Source of the DNA: Desulfobacula sp964636495 | GTDB taxonomy: Bacteria; Desulfobacterota; Desulfobacteria; Desulfobacterales; Desulfobacteraceae | Assembly: GCA_964636495.1 (NCBI GenBank) | Contig: CAZWSL010000002.1 | Location: 62,001 to 126,000 of the forward strand | Reading direction: 5' to 3' | DNA: 64,000 nt | Shown: in pieces, positions 24,764 through 35,340 of the stretch | Layout of the letters: each line of letters begins with the position of its first letter | Position numbering within the stretch: the stretch's first letter is position 1 | Made by a program: the position numbers and the translations under genes | Notes under the pieces: model-generated | Told to the model about the DNA's origin: nothing | Seen by the model: the letters and a program-made list of their open reading frames with translations, nothing else | Databases searched by the model: none

Positions 24764-27088
24764 GTGTATGATAAAGAAAAAAAGTTCGAAACGAATATGA
24801 GAAAAAGAACCCGATTTATAAAACTTATTAAGCTTTGGGGAATCATTTTTTTAGTAGGAGTTGGTGTAAGTATTGTCTCCATTGATATTCTCAGATCCTA
24901 TCAGGACTTCAATTATCGCGCTGATAAAATGCGTGCCGATCATATTGCCCGCCAGAAGCAGATTGTCAAACATGAAGTTCATCGTGTCGTAAATTTGATT
25001 GCTTATGAAAAAGCCCAAAGTGAAAAATTGACCAGGATGAAAATCAAATCCAGAGTCTATGAAGCCTATTCTATTGTTCAGAAGATATATCAGAAAAATA
25101 AAAACAATAAAACTCAGGCTGAAATTCAGCAATTAATTTTAGATGTATTAAGATCCATTCGGTTTGAAAACAAAACCGGCTATTATTTTGCCATCCGTAT
25201 GGATGGGTTGATAATGCTCAATGCGAACAAACCAGAATTGGAAACAAAAAACCTGCTGAATCTGCAGGATGCGCATGGCAAAAAATTTATCAAAGAGATG
25301 ATTGACACTGCCGGACAATCAGGAGAGGGTTTTTCTGAATACTACTGGCTGAAGCCGGGCACTGAAAGTGGTAATTTTAAAAAAATTTCGTTTATAAAGA
25401 TATTTAAACCTTACAACTGGATTATCGGTTCCGGTTTGTATGTGGGTGATGTAGCAGAGCAGATTGAGAGTGATCTGCTCGCTACCATAAGCAGAATACG
25501 ATTCGGGAAATAGGGATATATTTTTGTTAACCGGTTAAACGGAGATATTCTGGTTTCAAATGGAAAACGATTTCCTGGCACCCAAAAGCTGTGGGAAGTC
25601 TTCAATAAGGAACCTGAAAAGATAAAGGCTGTTTTTGGCAAGGAGTATCATGCTGCGCTAAAGCCTGATGGCGATTATATTTATTACTCATGGATAAAAC
25701 TTACCAGTGCGGATAAGGAATCTCCCAAAGTATCCTATATTTACGGACTTCCTGATCTGAAATGGCTTGTCGGCGCCGGCGTTTATCTTGATGATGTGGA
25801 AAAAGATATTACCCTGATGCAATCGAGACTGAACAATGAAATAAAAGCGAAAGTCTTCTATTCTATTTTAATTTTTACGGGAATCATTACGCTTTTTTTC
25901 CTGTTTTTTAATTTTTTCAGCCATAACCTCAAGGAAGATTTCAGACTTTTTATCTCATTTATTAATAGAATGGCCTATTCTGGTGAGAAAATGGATATAA
26001 AACCGATTAAATTTTTTGAACTGTACCAGGTGGCAGAATATGCCAATAAGATGCTGAGTGATCGCCAGGAGACAGAAAAGGCACTGTTAGAGAGTGAAAT
26101 CAATTACAGAACGCTTCTTAATAATATTCATGGTATGGTTTACAGGGCATCTTATGACTGGTCTGTCAGCATTGTAAGCGGCAGCGAGGAGTTATGTGGA
26201 TATACTGCTCAAGAGATTAACGATAAAGAAGAGAACTGGCTGGATATTATTTATCCTGAAGATATTGAAATCGTCTTTGAGGAAGGCTCTCAATTAGTGA
26301 AAAAGCAGCAAAATTTAGTTCAAAGATATAGAATTATTACAAAAGAAGGTCGTGTTCGCTGGATTGAAGATTTGAAAACATCACTTTTTTCAGCAGAAGG
26401 TGAGTTTAAATGGATAGACGGTATTGTATTTGATATCACCGAACGTAAGCAGATAGAGGGGCAGGTTGTCAAATCTTTAAATGAAAAAGAGGTTCTTCTG
26501 AGAGAAATCCACCACCGGGTTAAAAATAATCTCAATATTGTAGTCAGTCTGCTGGATCTCCAGAAAAATCAATTCAGTGATGCCGCCTTGAATAAAGCGA
26601 TAAATGATTCAAAGAGCCGTGTCATGGCCATGTCTCTGATACATGAGTTACTCTATTCTACAGAAAACTTAGCTGAAATAGATCTGAAAAAATATATAAA
26701 AACATTGGGCAGTAATTTAATACATATAATGGAAACCGAGACTTACCAGATCCAGTTGACCGTGGAAGTAGAGGATGTCCGTCTCAAACTTGATCAGGCA
26801 ATTCCCTGCGGTCTGATATTGAATGAGCTGCTGACAAATTCATTAAAATATGCATTTGAAGAGGACTCGGGAAAAATTCTGATATCAGCCCGTTATATCA
26901 CTCCTGCTGAGCTTGAATTGGTTCTTCATGATAATGGTGTTGGATTCTCCGGGAATATCATATCCTCAGAATCAAGCAGCATGGGGTTGGAAATTGTATC
27001 ACTGCTTGTTACAGACCAGCTGGAAGGAACCATGGAGATGAAAAATGACAACGGTGCCCGGTTTTTAATTCGCTTTCCTGTAAAGTAA
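24764..27088 (+). pseudogene. Double-Cache, PAS, HisKA_2 sensor histidine kinase interrupted by an in-frame TAG
   Basis: One reading frame runs from 24764 (or ATG 24797) to 27088, broken only by TAG at 25511-25513. Before the stop are a membrane span (LWGIIFLVGVGVSIVSIDIL) and one Cache domain ending RIRFGK. After it the frame resumes at once with GYIFVNRLNGDILVSNG and a second Cache unit (YGLPDLKWLVGAGVYLDD), a second membrane span, a PAS domain, and a HisKA_2/HATPase kinase (LLREIHHRVKNNLN, LNELLTNSLKYAF). FGK-x-GYIFV is a normal Cache transition, so the TAG replaces one residue (one base from Lys, Gln or Glu). Nearby genes use TAG as an ordinary stop. A GTG at 25796 could start a shorter protein but has no ribosome binding site. 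Recent nonsense mutation, readthrough or sequence error are the options. Confidence 0.8.
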
Positions 27089-27175
27089 AGCATAAACTCT
27101 CCCCGGAATGTTAAAAAAGATGGAACAGTTGCGTTAATATTCTATCTTGATTTGTGGATAAAGCCCTGATAATTG

Positions 27176-29623
27176 ATGGAAGAGATGATTAAAACACCTT
27201 ATATAACTGTTGCTGTAACTCTGCCTGTAATGAAATCATATACCTATAAAATTCCAGAGTATATGCAAAACTGCTGCCGGCCGGGAATGAGGGTGCTTGT
27301 ACCTTTTGGCAGAAGAAGAGTGACAGGATATATTCTGTCTGATCAGAAAGAGTGTAAAGGGTTCAAGGCAAAAAAAATTATTGATATACTTGATGATCAC
27401 CCGCTCTTTCCAGAATCTGAGATATCATTTTTCAAATGGATTTCAGATTATTATATCCACCCTCTTGGAGATGTCATTAAGACAGCTCTTCCTTCAGGTT
27501 TTGACCGCAGTGACATCTCCCATGTTTCTGTTACAGAGAATGGAAAAAAATGTTTAAACAATGGCAGCCTGACACCAGGCCAGGAAGCGGTTATTGAGTC
27601 TGTTTTAAAGTGCCGATCGTGTACGTTGCAGCGGTTAAAACAGAACAGTCCCAATAAAGTCACTAACTCCCTGGTTCGCAGTATGGAGAAAAAGGATCTG
27701 ATCACGGTTTCAGCAGTCTTAAAAAAAGATGGTGCAAAAATAAAAACTGAAAAGTTTATTCTGAATCAGGATGTACCGGAAACACATATCCGCATGTCAA
27801 AAAAACGAAAGCAGCTTCTTGATATCGTTAAAAAACATAAGGATATTTCACTTACCGGACTTAAAAAATATATTCCCACTGCACCGGCGTTAATCAAGCC
27901 CCTTGCCGGGGCAGGATATGTAAAAATTATTGAGCGCCAGGTTTTCAGAGATCCGCTGGGAGACCCTGTAGAGCCGGACATTCCGCCTGAGCTTACCATG
28001 GAGCAGCAGCGTGCTGTAAAACAGGTTCAGGATCATACAGATGATGGGTTCAGGTCATATCTGCTGTCCGGTGTAACCGGTTCCGGCAAGACAGAAGTTT
28101 ACATGAGGCTTGTGCAGGATGTGGTTGAAAAAGGAAAAACAGCAATTGTACTGGTGCCGGAAATTTCCCTGATTTCCCAGACCGAGAGGCGTTTCAGGGC
28201 AAGATTCGGTGAAAACATAGCAGTGATTCACTCTTCATTGACCAGGGGAGAACGGATTGATCAGTGGCGTAAAATTTCTCTGCAGAAAGTGAATATTGTC
28301 ATAGGCGCACGCTCTGCTCTCTTTTCTCCGTTTGATGATATAGGGATCATAATCGTGGATGAAGAACACGATAACTCCTACAAGCAGGATACCGGTCTCA
28401 GATATAATGCAAGGGACCTTGCAGTAGTCCGTGCAAAATTGAGTGACTGCCCGGTAATTCTGGGATCAGCAACCCCGTCTGTTCAATCCTATCAGAATGT
28501 AGTTACAGGCCGTTTTGAGGAGATAAAACTTCAAAACCGTATCAACAGACAATTACTGCCGGAAATTGATCTGATCGATTTAAAAAAATATCAAGATGTA
28601 CGGGGATATGAGAGGATTATCACCCCTGAACTGGCAAGGGAGATAAGATCGTGTCTTAATCAGGGAAACCAGACGTTGATTTTTCTGAACAGGCGGGGTT
28701 TTTCAACCTTTCCTGTATGCATGGACTGCGGTAAATCTTTGTCATGTAAATATTGTGATATCACAATGACGCTCCATAAAAGGAGGAGTGAGTATAAATG
28801 TCATATCTGCGGATACGGCCATCCAGTCAAGATAAAATGTCCTGAGTGCAGCTCTTCAAAAATCAAGCCTCTGGGATTTGGTACAGAAAAGATAGAATCC
28901 ATGCTCAAGGCAATGTTTCCGGATGCAAGGGTTACAAGGATGGATCACGATTCAACATCCCGGAAAGGTTCTGCCATAAAGATCTTAAAAAACATCAGAA
29001 ACCGGAATGTGGATATTATTGTGGGTACCCAGATGCTTGCAAAAGGACATGATTTTCCTTTTATTACACTTGTGGGAGTCATCTGTGCTGACCTCTCCCT
29101 GAGTCTTCCTGATTTCAGAGCTGGTGAGCGGACTTTTCAACTTTTAGCCCAGGTTGCAGGTCGTGCCGGAAGGGGCACAACTGCAGGAAAAGTTGTCATG
29201 CAGACCTTTAATCCTGACCATTTTATAATAAAGGCTGCAAAACAACAGGATTTTTTCAATTTTTTTCAAAAAGAGGTGCCTTTTAGAAAAGCCCTGATGT
29301 ATCCTCCTTTTTCACGAATGGTTCAAATCAAACTATCCGGCAGAAATGCATTAAATGTAAAAAAATTTTCAGAAAATGTTGTAAAAAATCTTGGAACAAT
29401 CATTAAAGATAAGAAAAAAACAGCAGAAAAAGTTCAGATTTTAGGTCCAATTGAAGCACCCATCCAGAAAATTGCTTCAAGATTCAGGTGGCAGATTCTT
29501 GTAAAAAGTCCCTCTTCAAAACTACTCAACAGTGTGATTACGTCAATGATGGATCATCCTGAAACAAAAGCGAAAGCAGGGGTCAGAATGATCATTGATG
29601 TTGACCCGTACTCATTAATGTAG
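27176..29623 (+). CDS. priA: Primosomal helicase PriA
   Basis: The protein of about 815 residues restarts stalled replication forks by unwinding the lagging arm and loading the primosome. After an N-terminal DNA-binding domain come Walker A (GVTGSGKTEVY, about residue 300), DEEHD (about 394) and GSATPS. A zinc-binding block with eight cysteines follows (CMDCGKSLSCKYC through CHICGYG to CPEC, about residues 515-560), then QVAGRAGRG. All are diagnostic for PriA. The frame opens one codon earlier with TTG; I use ATG 27176. It stands alone and converges on glnE. Confidence 0.95.
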   Translation: MEEMIKTPYITVAVTLPVMKSYTYKIPEYMQNCCRPGMRVLVPFGRRRVTGYILSDQKECKGFKAKKIIDILDDHPLFPESEISFFKWISDYYIHPLGDVIKTALPSGFDRSDISHVSVTENGKKCLNNGSLTPGQEAVIESVLKCRSCTLQRLKQNSPNKVTNSLVRSMEKKDLITVSAVLKKDGAKIKTEKFILNQDVPETHIRMSKKRKQLLDIVKKHKDISLTGLKKYIPTAPALIKPLAGAGYVKIIERQVFRDPLGDPVEPDIPPELTMEQQRAVKQVQDHTDDGFRSYLLSGVTGSGKTEVYMRLVQDVVEKGKTAIVLVPEISLISQTERRFRARFGENIAVIHSSLTRGERIDQWRKISLQKVNIVIGARSALFSPFDDIGIIIVDEEHDNSYKQDTGLRYNARDLAVVRAKLSDCPVILGSATPSVQSYQNVVTGRFEEIKLQNRINRQLLPEIDLIDLKKYQDVRGYERIITPELAREIRSCLNQGNQTLIFLNRRGFSTFPVCMDCGKSLSCKYCDITMTLHKRRSEYKCHICGYGHPVKIKCPECSSSKIKPLGFGTEKIESMLKAMFPDARVTRMDHDSTSRKGSAIKILKNIRNRNVDIIVGTQMLAKGHDFPFITLVGVICADLSLSLPDFRAGERTFQLLAQVAGRAGRGTTAGKVVMQTFNPDHFIIKAAKQQDFFNFFQKEVPFRKALMYPPFSRMVQIKLSGRNALNVKKFSENVVKNLGTIIKDKKKTAEKVQILGPIEAPIQKIASRFRWQILVKSPSSKLLNSVITSMMDHPETKAKAGVRMIIDVDPYSLM

Positions 29624-29707
29624 ATCCACTGGCAGATGGAGTAAAATCGCTTTTTGAAATATCCGGGTCTATTATGAAACGATTTAACATTTCATGAAAT
29701 ATCCAGA

Positions 29708-32599
29708 TTAAATGGTCAAGAAGCTATCATAGACAGCTTTTATCTTATTGGAAATTTCAGTAAAATCTTTTTCAGGAATCTGTAAATTTTTTTCCTGAAG
29801 ATTTAATCTGTGTACAGCCTGCCGCATGACAACATAAGATTTTTGCAGCAGTTCACTCATTTCACTTTCAATAATTCCTTCTGCATCAAGACTTTCAAGA
29901 AGGCGTATATTATCGGTCCACACAGTGATATCAGGGCAGGTATGGGCATTTAATAAAATAAGATACTGAACCAGAAACTCAATATCGACTATTCCGCCAC
30001 GTGACTGTTTTAAATCAAAGACCTCTTTTCTGAGTTTCAGGCGCTCTTTGCGCATTTTTTCGCGCATCTGGCTTACCTCTTTCTTTAATTCTCCGGCATC
30101 TCTTTTAATCGTTAAAATCTTTTTTCTTATTGTATTAAACCGGGAACATAGATTTATGTCGCCTGCCACTGCTCTGGCCCTGATCAGTGCCTGGTGTTCC
30201 CAGGTCCATGCCTGGTTTTCCAGATAATCCTGGAAAGCATCAATGTGGGATACAATCATCCCGGCACTGCCACCTGGCCGTAACCTCATATCTGCTCCAT
30301 AAAGTGTGCCAGCCGGCGTGTGCATTGTCAGGGCATTGATAATCCTCTGGCCGAGATTTGAATAAAATCGTATATTTTCAATGCTTTTTTCTTTTCCTCC
30401 AGTCATTCCGGCATCTGCATGGTATAAAAATACGATATCAATATCTGATTTATAGCCCATTTCAAATCCACCGACTTTACCATAAGCGATGATTGCAAAA
30501 CCACACGTTTTTATGTCATCTTCCGGTATGCCATTGGGAGTTCCATATTTTTGAGTTACTATGCGCCATGAAATTTTCAATACCTGGGTAAGAACAGTCT
30601 GTGCAATATAAGTAAGGTGATCACTCACTTTCATTAATGGATAGTTCCCGCTCACATCTGCCGCTGCAACTCTGAGATAATTGACCTGCCTGAAAACAGA
30701 TAACTGCTCAAGCAGAAATTCAAGATCATTGGGAGGAATTCGGGATATACGGTTTTCCATCTCATTTTTCAAATCATTTCTGTCAGGCGGGGAGTAAAGA
30801 GTGGCCGGATGCATGAGTTCATCCAGCAGAGCAGGATGTTTTGCAAGAAATGTTATGATCCAGGGGCTTTTCTGGGCCAGTAAGATCAAGGTTTCAAGAG
30901 CTGTTTTGTTTTCTATCAGTAGAGAGAGGTAACAGGTTCTTCTCTCAATGGTGACAATCAGATCAATCAATTTTGCAAAAATGGAATCCGGATTCTTCTG
31001 TTCACCTATTTTTTTGATCAGGAGAGGGATGAGCCTTGCCAGTTTTTTTCTGCCGTTTGATGTTAAATTTTTTGTGTTCTGATGTGCTTCAAGAAACTGC
31101 AGAAGCGTTAATACCCTTTTGGGTTCTTTGAATCTGCCAATGACTTTTGAATCTGCAGCAAACTGCGGATCATTGATATTTCCCCACAGCTCTTTCAGCT
31201 CATGGGACTCCTGATCTGTCTCCTCATCTTCACCGGCAGCCAGCAATTGACTGAAATGATGGTGAACCCTTTTCATGTGATCTTTTAACATATTATTGAA
31301 ACAGCTCCATTTATCATATCCCATGGAGAGGGCAAGAATAATCTGTTTCTCTCTCTTTTCCGGGATATCATGTGTTTGAAGGTCAGAATAAATCTGAAGT
31401 CTGTTTTCAACCATCCGTAAAAATTTATAAGCGTCTTTCAACTCCCTCTTTGTTGATCCATCTATACAGTTATGGATTTGCAGCAGATCCAGAACAGTTA
31501 ATATTTTTCTCTCCTGAAGTTCCGGTTCAACCCCGCCCCGGATTAATTGAAAAAGCTGACCGAAAAACTCTATCTCCCTTATTCCGCCGGCACCCAGCTT
31601 GATATTATTTTTCAGTTTTTTGTTTTTTACCTGCAGGGTGATTCTACGCTTCATGTCTCTGAAAGAGTCAAAGGAGCCGTAGTCAAAATATCTTCTGTAG
31701 ATAAAGGAGTTCATTGTTTTTAAAAGCTTGAATCCAGCCTCTGTATCGCCGGCAACCGGCCGTGCCTTTATCATGGCATATCTTTCCCACTCTCTGCCTT
31801 GTGCCTGGTAATACTCTTCAAAGCCTGAACAGTTCATTACAACAGGCCCTCCATCACCATATGGCCTCAATCTTGTATCTATCCTGTAAAAATTAATTTC
31901 ATTGAATCCAGGTGAAAAGAATTTTAAAAATCTGCGGCACAGTTTTGTAAAAAATTCATCATTGGAAATCATATTGCTGCCATTTGTATATCCCTGTTCC
32001 GGATAGACAAAAATAAGATCAATGTCCGAGGAAAAATTTAATTCTCCTGCTCCCAGTTTGCCCATTCCCAGGACGATAATCCTCTGGAAATTTCCTTCTT
32101 TATCCACTGGAATACCATGGATTCCGGTCATATCATCATAGAGGGCTGTCATGGCTGTATCAATAATGCTGTCTGCCAGGTTGGAGAGATCTTCAAGCGT
32201 CTCCTCAAGCCTTGCTGCTCTGGTTATATCACGCCATGCAATCCTTATGCTTTCATATAATTTGGTGTGCAGAAGCGTTTTTTTAACCACAGATGTCTCA
32301 ATGCCCCTGTAGATTTTTTTCTCTATCCTGGCTGTATAGGTATGTGGAGAATAGGATTTAAACAGATCACCGGAACTGTACAGGCCCGTTAATATTTCAG
32401 GATTTTTTATAACCGTTGATGAAATGAATTCACTGAAAAGCAGGGCTTTTACCAGATCAGAGTGTGAGTCTGTATCACCGGTTATGGCAAGCCTGTCTTT
32501 TTTGAGACTTTTTTTTAAAGAGTCAAGCCTTGTTTCCACTAATTTTAAAAGCTGCTCTTCAAGGTGCGGGAATGTCTGTTTAATAATATTTTTATCCAT
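29708..32599 (-). CDS. glnE: Glutamine synthetase adenylyltransferase/adenylyl-removing enzyme
   Basis: The 963-residue bifunctional enzyme attaches AMP to and removes AMP from glutamine synthetase in response to nitrogen status via PII. Two nucleotidyltransferase domains are visible: the removing half with GMGKLGAGELNFSSDIDLIF (about residues 180-200), and the adding half with AYGKVGGFEMGYKSDIDIVF (about residues 705-725). Each has its metal-binding D-x-D and is followed by a helical domain, as in E. coli GlnE of similar length. No glnA or glnB is in the window. The M24 peptidase gene lies 68 bases upstream on the same strand. Confidence 0.95.
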   Translation of the reverse strand: MDKNIIKQTFPHLEEQLLKLVETRLDSLKKSLKKDRLAITGDTDSHSDLVKALLFSEFISSTVIKNPEILTGLYSSGDLFKSYSPHTYTARIEKKIYRGIETSVVKKTLLHTKLYESIRIAWRDITRAARLEETLEDLSNLADSIIDTAMTALYDDMTGIHGIPVDKEGNFQRIIVLGMGKLGAGELNFSSDIDLIFVYPEQGYTNGSNMISNDEFFTKLCRRFLKFFSPGFNEINFYRIDTRLRPYGDGGPVVMNCSGFEEYYQAQGREWERYAMIKARPVAGDTEAGFKLLKTMNSFIYRRYFDYGSFDSFRDMKRRITLQVKNKKLKNNIKLGAGGIREIEFFGQLFQLIRGGVEPELQERKILTVLDLLQIHNCIDGSTKRELKDAYKFLRMVENRLQIYSDLQTHDIPEKREKQIILALSMGYDKWSCFNNMLKDHMKRVHHHFSQLLAAGEDEETDQESHELKELWGNINDPQFAADSKVIGRFKEPKRVLTLLQFLEAHQNTKNLTSNGRKKLARLIPLLIKKIGEQKNPDSIFAKLIDLIVTIERRTCYLSLLIENKTALETLILLAQKSPWIITFLAKHPALLDELMHPATLYSPPDRNDLKNEMENRISRIPPNDLEFLLEQLSVFRQVNYLRVAAADVSGNYPLMKVSDHLTYIAQTVLTQVLKISWRIVTQKYGTPNGIPEDDIKTCGFAIIAYGKVGGFEMGYKSDIDIVFLYHADAGMTGGKEKSIENIRFYSNLGQRIINALTMHTPAGTLYGADMRLRPGGSAGMIVSHIDAFQDYLENQAWTWEHQALIRARAVAGDINLCSRFNTIRKKILTIKRDAGELKKEVSQMREKMRKERLKLRKEVFDLKQSRGGIVDIEFLVQYLILLNAHTCPDITVWTDNIRLLESLDAEGIIESEMSELLQKSYVVMRQAVHRLNLQEKNLQIPEKDFTEISNKIKAVYDSFLTI

Positions 32600-32667
32600 A
32601 TGATATCCTGCCGGTAAATAAAAGATTTAATGTTTTGATCAGATAATTGTATCCAGCCTGTACAGCA

Positions 32668-33867
32668 CTATTTGCAGATAAATATTTCATTGGGTGTTAT
32701 GCTTAGAAATCTGGCCCCCTTTTTTGTAATTTGAATAACACTTTCAACTCCTGCAGCAAATCTGTTTTTGAAAATAAGTTTAGGTTCAACAGCAAAGACC
32801 ATTCCTGGTTTTAATTTTTTTTTATTTCCCTTTGAGATAATTGGACTCTCAACAAGTTCAATGCCTGTTCCATGTCCGATAAATTTCGATTTCAAATCAG
32901 GAAGACCTAAAAACTGCTCTTCATACCCCAGACATTTAGCTGATTGTACGGCTTGATTAAAAACATCACCCATCACTCTTCCGGGCATCATACCTGATAA
33001 AACAGTGTGAAGAATTTCCAGGGAAGCTTTAGCAGCATCCATGGCTTTTTGCTCCATCCCGTTAATGGCAAACATTCGTGTTTCATCCATGTGGTATCCA
33101 TTTAAGACAGTGCCGAAATCAATAAGAACAGGTTCATTGCTTTCTATGATTTTTGCTCCTGCTCCAGAGGGGTGGGAAATGGAAGTGCCGGTGCCGCAGC
33201 ATGGCGTATCAACAGCTCCTGCAAGGCCGCCGCTCGCTCCGCTTAATATGTGAAAAGGATAGAGTGTTGATCTGTAATTTCGGTTCAAAAGGATTCCAGA
33301 GTGGCCAAATTTTCTGGCAAATGTTTCCACCTCTCCAGCAAACTCCATTTCGGAAATACCGGGTCGCAGATTATGCTGTATATGTGTAAAGGTTTTTGCA
33401 GAAAGCGCTGCCGATTTTTTTATCTGCTCAATTTCATAACCTGATTTTATCTCTCTGCATCCTGTGACTACATCGGTGCAGTCGGTAAGGTGTACGTCTG
33501 CAAACAGTTTTTTATAAAAATGAAAATCCCTGACCGGTATGACATCAAATGCAAAACCGCAGTTCAGAGGCATTTTCATATGAAAATTTTCTATTTTTTC
33601 CGGGATCTGCTTAATTGAGGAAATCTGAATAATATTTTTCAGGCAGCTCTCTTTTTCCGCCCTTGGAAAATATCGTTTAACAAAAAGAAGCGGATCATTA
33701 TCAAGGCTTATATAGAGATAGCAATCCTGGGCAGTTCCTGAAAAATAATAGATATCAGGTTTATGAGTTAAAAAGACGGCATGGAGATTTTTTTTCTCCA
33801 TTTTCTCTTTTAAACAGGAGATTCTGTTTGAAATTTCAGATTTCGGTGTCGTGGGAAACAGCAGCAC
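32668..33867 (-). CDS. M24 family metallopeptidase, Xaa-Pro peptidase type
   Basis: The 399-residue protein has the creatinase N-terminal domain (residues about 15-150) and an M24 pita-bread catalytic domain. The five metal ligands are visible: Asp in LIDFGTVLNG, Asp in YHMDETRMF, His in GHGTGIELVE, Glu in FAVEPKLIF and Glu in GVESVIQIT. It should cleave the residue before proline from peptides; aminopeptidase against dipeptidase activity cannot be settled by sequence. It precedes glnE by 68 bases and may share its transcript, without an evident functional link. Confidence 0.88.
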   Translation of the reverse strand: MLLFPTTPKSEISNRISCLKEKMEKKNLHAVFLTHKPDIYYFSGTAQDCYLYISLDNDPLLFVKRYFPRAEKESCLKNIIQISSIKQIPEKIENFHMKMPLNCGFAFDVIPVRDFHFYKKLFADVHLTDCTDVVTGCREIKSGYEIEQIKKSAALSAKTFTHIQHNLRPGISEMEFAGEVETFARKFGHSGILLNRNYRSTLYPFHILSGASGGLAGAVDTPCCGTGTSISHPSGAGAKIIESNEPVLIDFGTVLNGYHMDETRMFAINGMEQKAMDAAKASLEILHTVLSGMMPGRVMGDVFNQAVQSAKCLGYEEQFLGLPDLKSKFIGHGTGIELVESPIISKGNKKKLKPGMVFAVEPKLIFKNRFAAGVESVIQITKKGARFLSITPNEIFICK

Positions 33868-34723
33868 GATTTACCTGGAAAAAAGGATGAGAAAGGTAAG
33901 ATCTGCATAACCGGCATGCCTGAGAAACAGTTTTCCGTCTCTATCTGACTCACCTGAAAGGATAACAGAATGGTAATGGCCTGCGGTCATGAATACTCCA
34001 TATTATACGCTGTTTTTGATAGGCCGAGTTTAATATGGGAAATTGATTATTGCAATTAATATTTTATTGTACCGGATATTTTTCAGCAGTAAATATACTT
34101 CTTGTTATCGGCAACCATTTTGATTTAACGGTGACCCCGTGTAAAAGCAGTCAACCCCCAAATTTGAGTGTTGTATGCAGAACACAATGGCATAAAGCAG
34201 TATCGCTTGTGCAAAAGGTATCAAAATCCCCTCTTGGAGATATAATCATGTAGAAAATATGTATTTACAATATGAATTCTTTTATAGCCTGAGGACTTCG
34301 AATCCATAGGTCGGGAGTTCGAATCTTTCCGGGCGTGCCACAAAATCAAGGCTTTTGAACAAATACCGGTCCTTTGGAAAAATAGCCTTTACCATATATA
34401 ATTTCCAGAAATATTCTGTCCAGAAAATTCGTGAATACATCAGAAATTGTTAACAATTTGTTCGCATAAGGACTTTTTTCATGGGATACTCATTCTTGAG
34501 CCAGTTTTTAATTTTTAAGAGCTGAGAAGAGTTATGCTTATTAATAACAGTCTACACCCATAGACCAGGCTCCGGGAAAGAAAAATTGTAGACAAAGTCC
34601 GCACCTCGAAATATCCAAGATACCGATACGAATTAAAACAGATTTTTGTCAAAAAATTTAAGCCATGATCATGCAGAAATGTTCTTCCCACCCGGTCTTT
34701 TTATATACTGATGAAGCCGTCTT
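33868..34723. other. Non-coding stretch at the edge of the accessory island
   Basis: Apart from the tRNA remnant at 34288-34340 I see no convincing gene here. Short open frames lack ribosome binding sites and family patterns. The sequence looks like decayed or inserted DNA separating the peptidase gene from the toxin-antitoxin pairs. Confidence 0.5.
34288..34340 (+). repeat. 3' half of a tRNA-Arg-like gene, possible integration scar
   Basis: The sequence reads as the anticodon arm and loop GGACTTCGAATCC (anticodon TCG, arginine), a short variable loop, the T-arm around GGGAGTTCGAATCTTTCC, and an acceptor end GGGCGTGCCA. The 5' half (acceptor strand and D-arm) is absent, since the preceding bases show no AGCTCAGT-like motif. 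A 3' tRNA fragment is what a tRNA-targeting integrase leaves behind, and the toxin-antitoxin island begins about 400 bases on. No integrase gene remains in the window. Confidence 0.6.
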
Positions 34724-35002
34724 TCAAGCGACCGCCAATTTGCAGCCCAGAGCTTTAGTTACTTTGCTGATAGTGCTGAACCTTGGGTTGCCGCCCTCAG
34801 CAAGAGATTTATATAAACTGGCACGGGTAACTCCGGCCTTCTTGGCAACCTCGGTCATTCCCATGGCCCTGGCAGCAGTACTCAAAGCGTGAATAAAATC
34901 TGATTCATCCCCAGTGTCCAGCACCTCCTGCAGGAAGGCACGAATTTCGTCCGGGGTCTTCAGGTGTTCAGCAATATCAAAGGATTTTGTTTCTATATTC
35001 AT
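34724..35002 (-). CDS. HTH antitoxin of a RelE/HigB-type module, first pair
   Basis: The 92-residue protein matches the small HTH antidote family found with Gp49/HigB-like toxins. A short N-terminal toxin-binding part (FDIAEHLKTPDEIRAFLQE) is followed by a helix-turn-helix (MTEVAKKAGVTRASLYKSLA, residues about 50-70) and the typical NPRFSTISKVTKALG. It neutralises the upstream-encoded toxin and probably represses the operon. GGAGG lies 9 bases before the ATG and the toxin stop 3 bases before it. The second pair's antitoxin is clearly homologous. Confidence 0.9.
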   Translation of the reverse strand: MNIETKSFDIAEHLKTPDEIRAFLQEVLDTGDESDFIHALSTAARAMGMTEVAKKAGVTRASLYKSLAEGGNPRFSTISKVTKALGCKLAVA

Positions 35003-35005
35003 GGT

Positions 35006-35305
35006 TTATTCCTCCAATTCTTTCAAAAGCACATCGGCTTTATTGATATCTTTTTGTTGGCTGGATTTATCGCCTCCCACAAGTAGGAGAATAATTCTCC
35101 CGTCCTTTATGGTATAGTAAATTCTAAAACCTGGACCAAAGAATAGTCGCAATTCATAAAGTTTATTGCTTAATTTTTTATGATCTCCAAAATTTCCGTT
35201 TTCGGCCCGAGAAAGTCTGGCTAAAATTTTGATTCTGGCCGAGGTATCCTTTAATTTTTTGAACCATTTGTCATATTGAATCGTGCTTTCAATGGTGTAT
35301 TTCAT
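35006..35305 (-). CDS. RelE/HigB-superfamily toxin, first pair
   Basis: The 99-residue toxin belongs to the RelE/ParE superfamily, phage Gp49-like killer branch. The pattern is YDKWFKKLKDTSARIKILAR, then LSNKLYELRLFFGPGFRIYY, LLLVGGDKSSQQKDI and a Lys/Glu-rich end. Relatives cut mRNA on the ribosome. The frame is open to 35332, but the promoter -10 lies at 35317-35312, only 6 bases before ATG 35305. That ATG is therefore the likely start and the message may have no leader. Toxin precedes antitoxin, as in higBA. Confidence 0.88.
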   Translation of the reverse strand: MKYTIESTIQYDKWFKKLKDTSARIKILARLSRAENGNFGDHKKLSNKLYELRLFFGPGFRIYYTIKDGRIILLLVGGDKSSQQKDINKADVLLKELEE

Positions 35306-35311
35306 AGTTTG

Positions 35312-35340
35312 AATGTATCCCACAAGATACATCTTGTCAA
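35312..35340 (-). promoter_or_regulatory. Promoter-operator of the first toxin-antitoxin pair
   Basis: Read on the minus strand: TTGACA (35340-35335), 17-base spacer, TACATT (35317-35312). The 18-base palindrome TGTATC-N6-GATACA (35314-35331) starts 3 bases after the -35 and covers most of the spacer and part of the -10. ATG follows the -10 after 6 bases. Geometry is the same as at 35601-35629. Confidence 0.65.

Noticed and set aside
25511..25513. Pyrrolysine codon in the kinase gene.
   Set aside because: TAG is the normal stop of many genes here (for example the ABC ATPase, priA, meaB, the first phasin), and kinases are not usual pyrrolysine proteins. Kept only as a remote alternative to mutation.
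34050..34253. Plus-strand 67-codon frame near the tRNA remnant.
   Set aside because: No ribosome site, no coding-like composition and no similarity to known island proteins.
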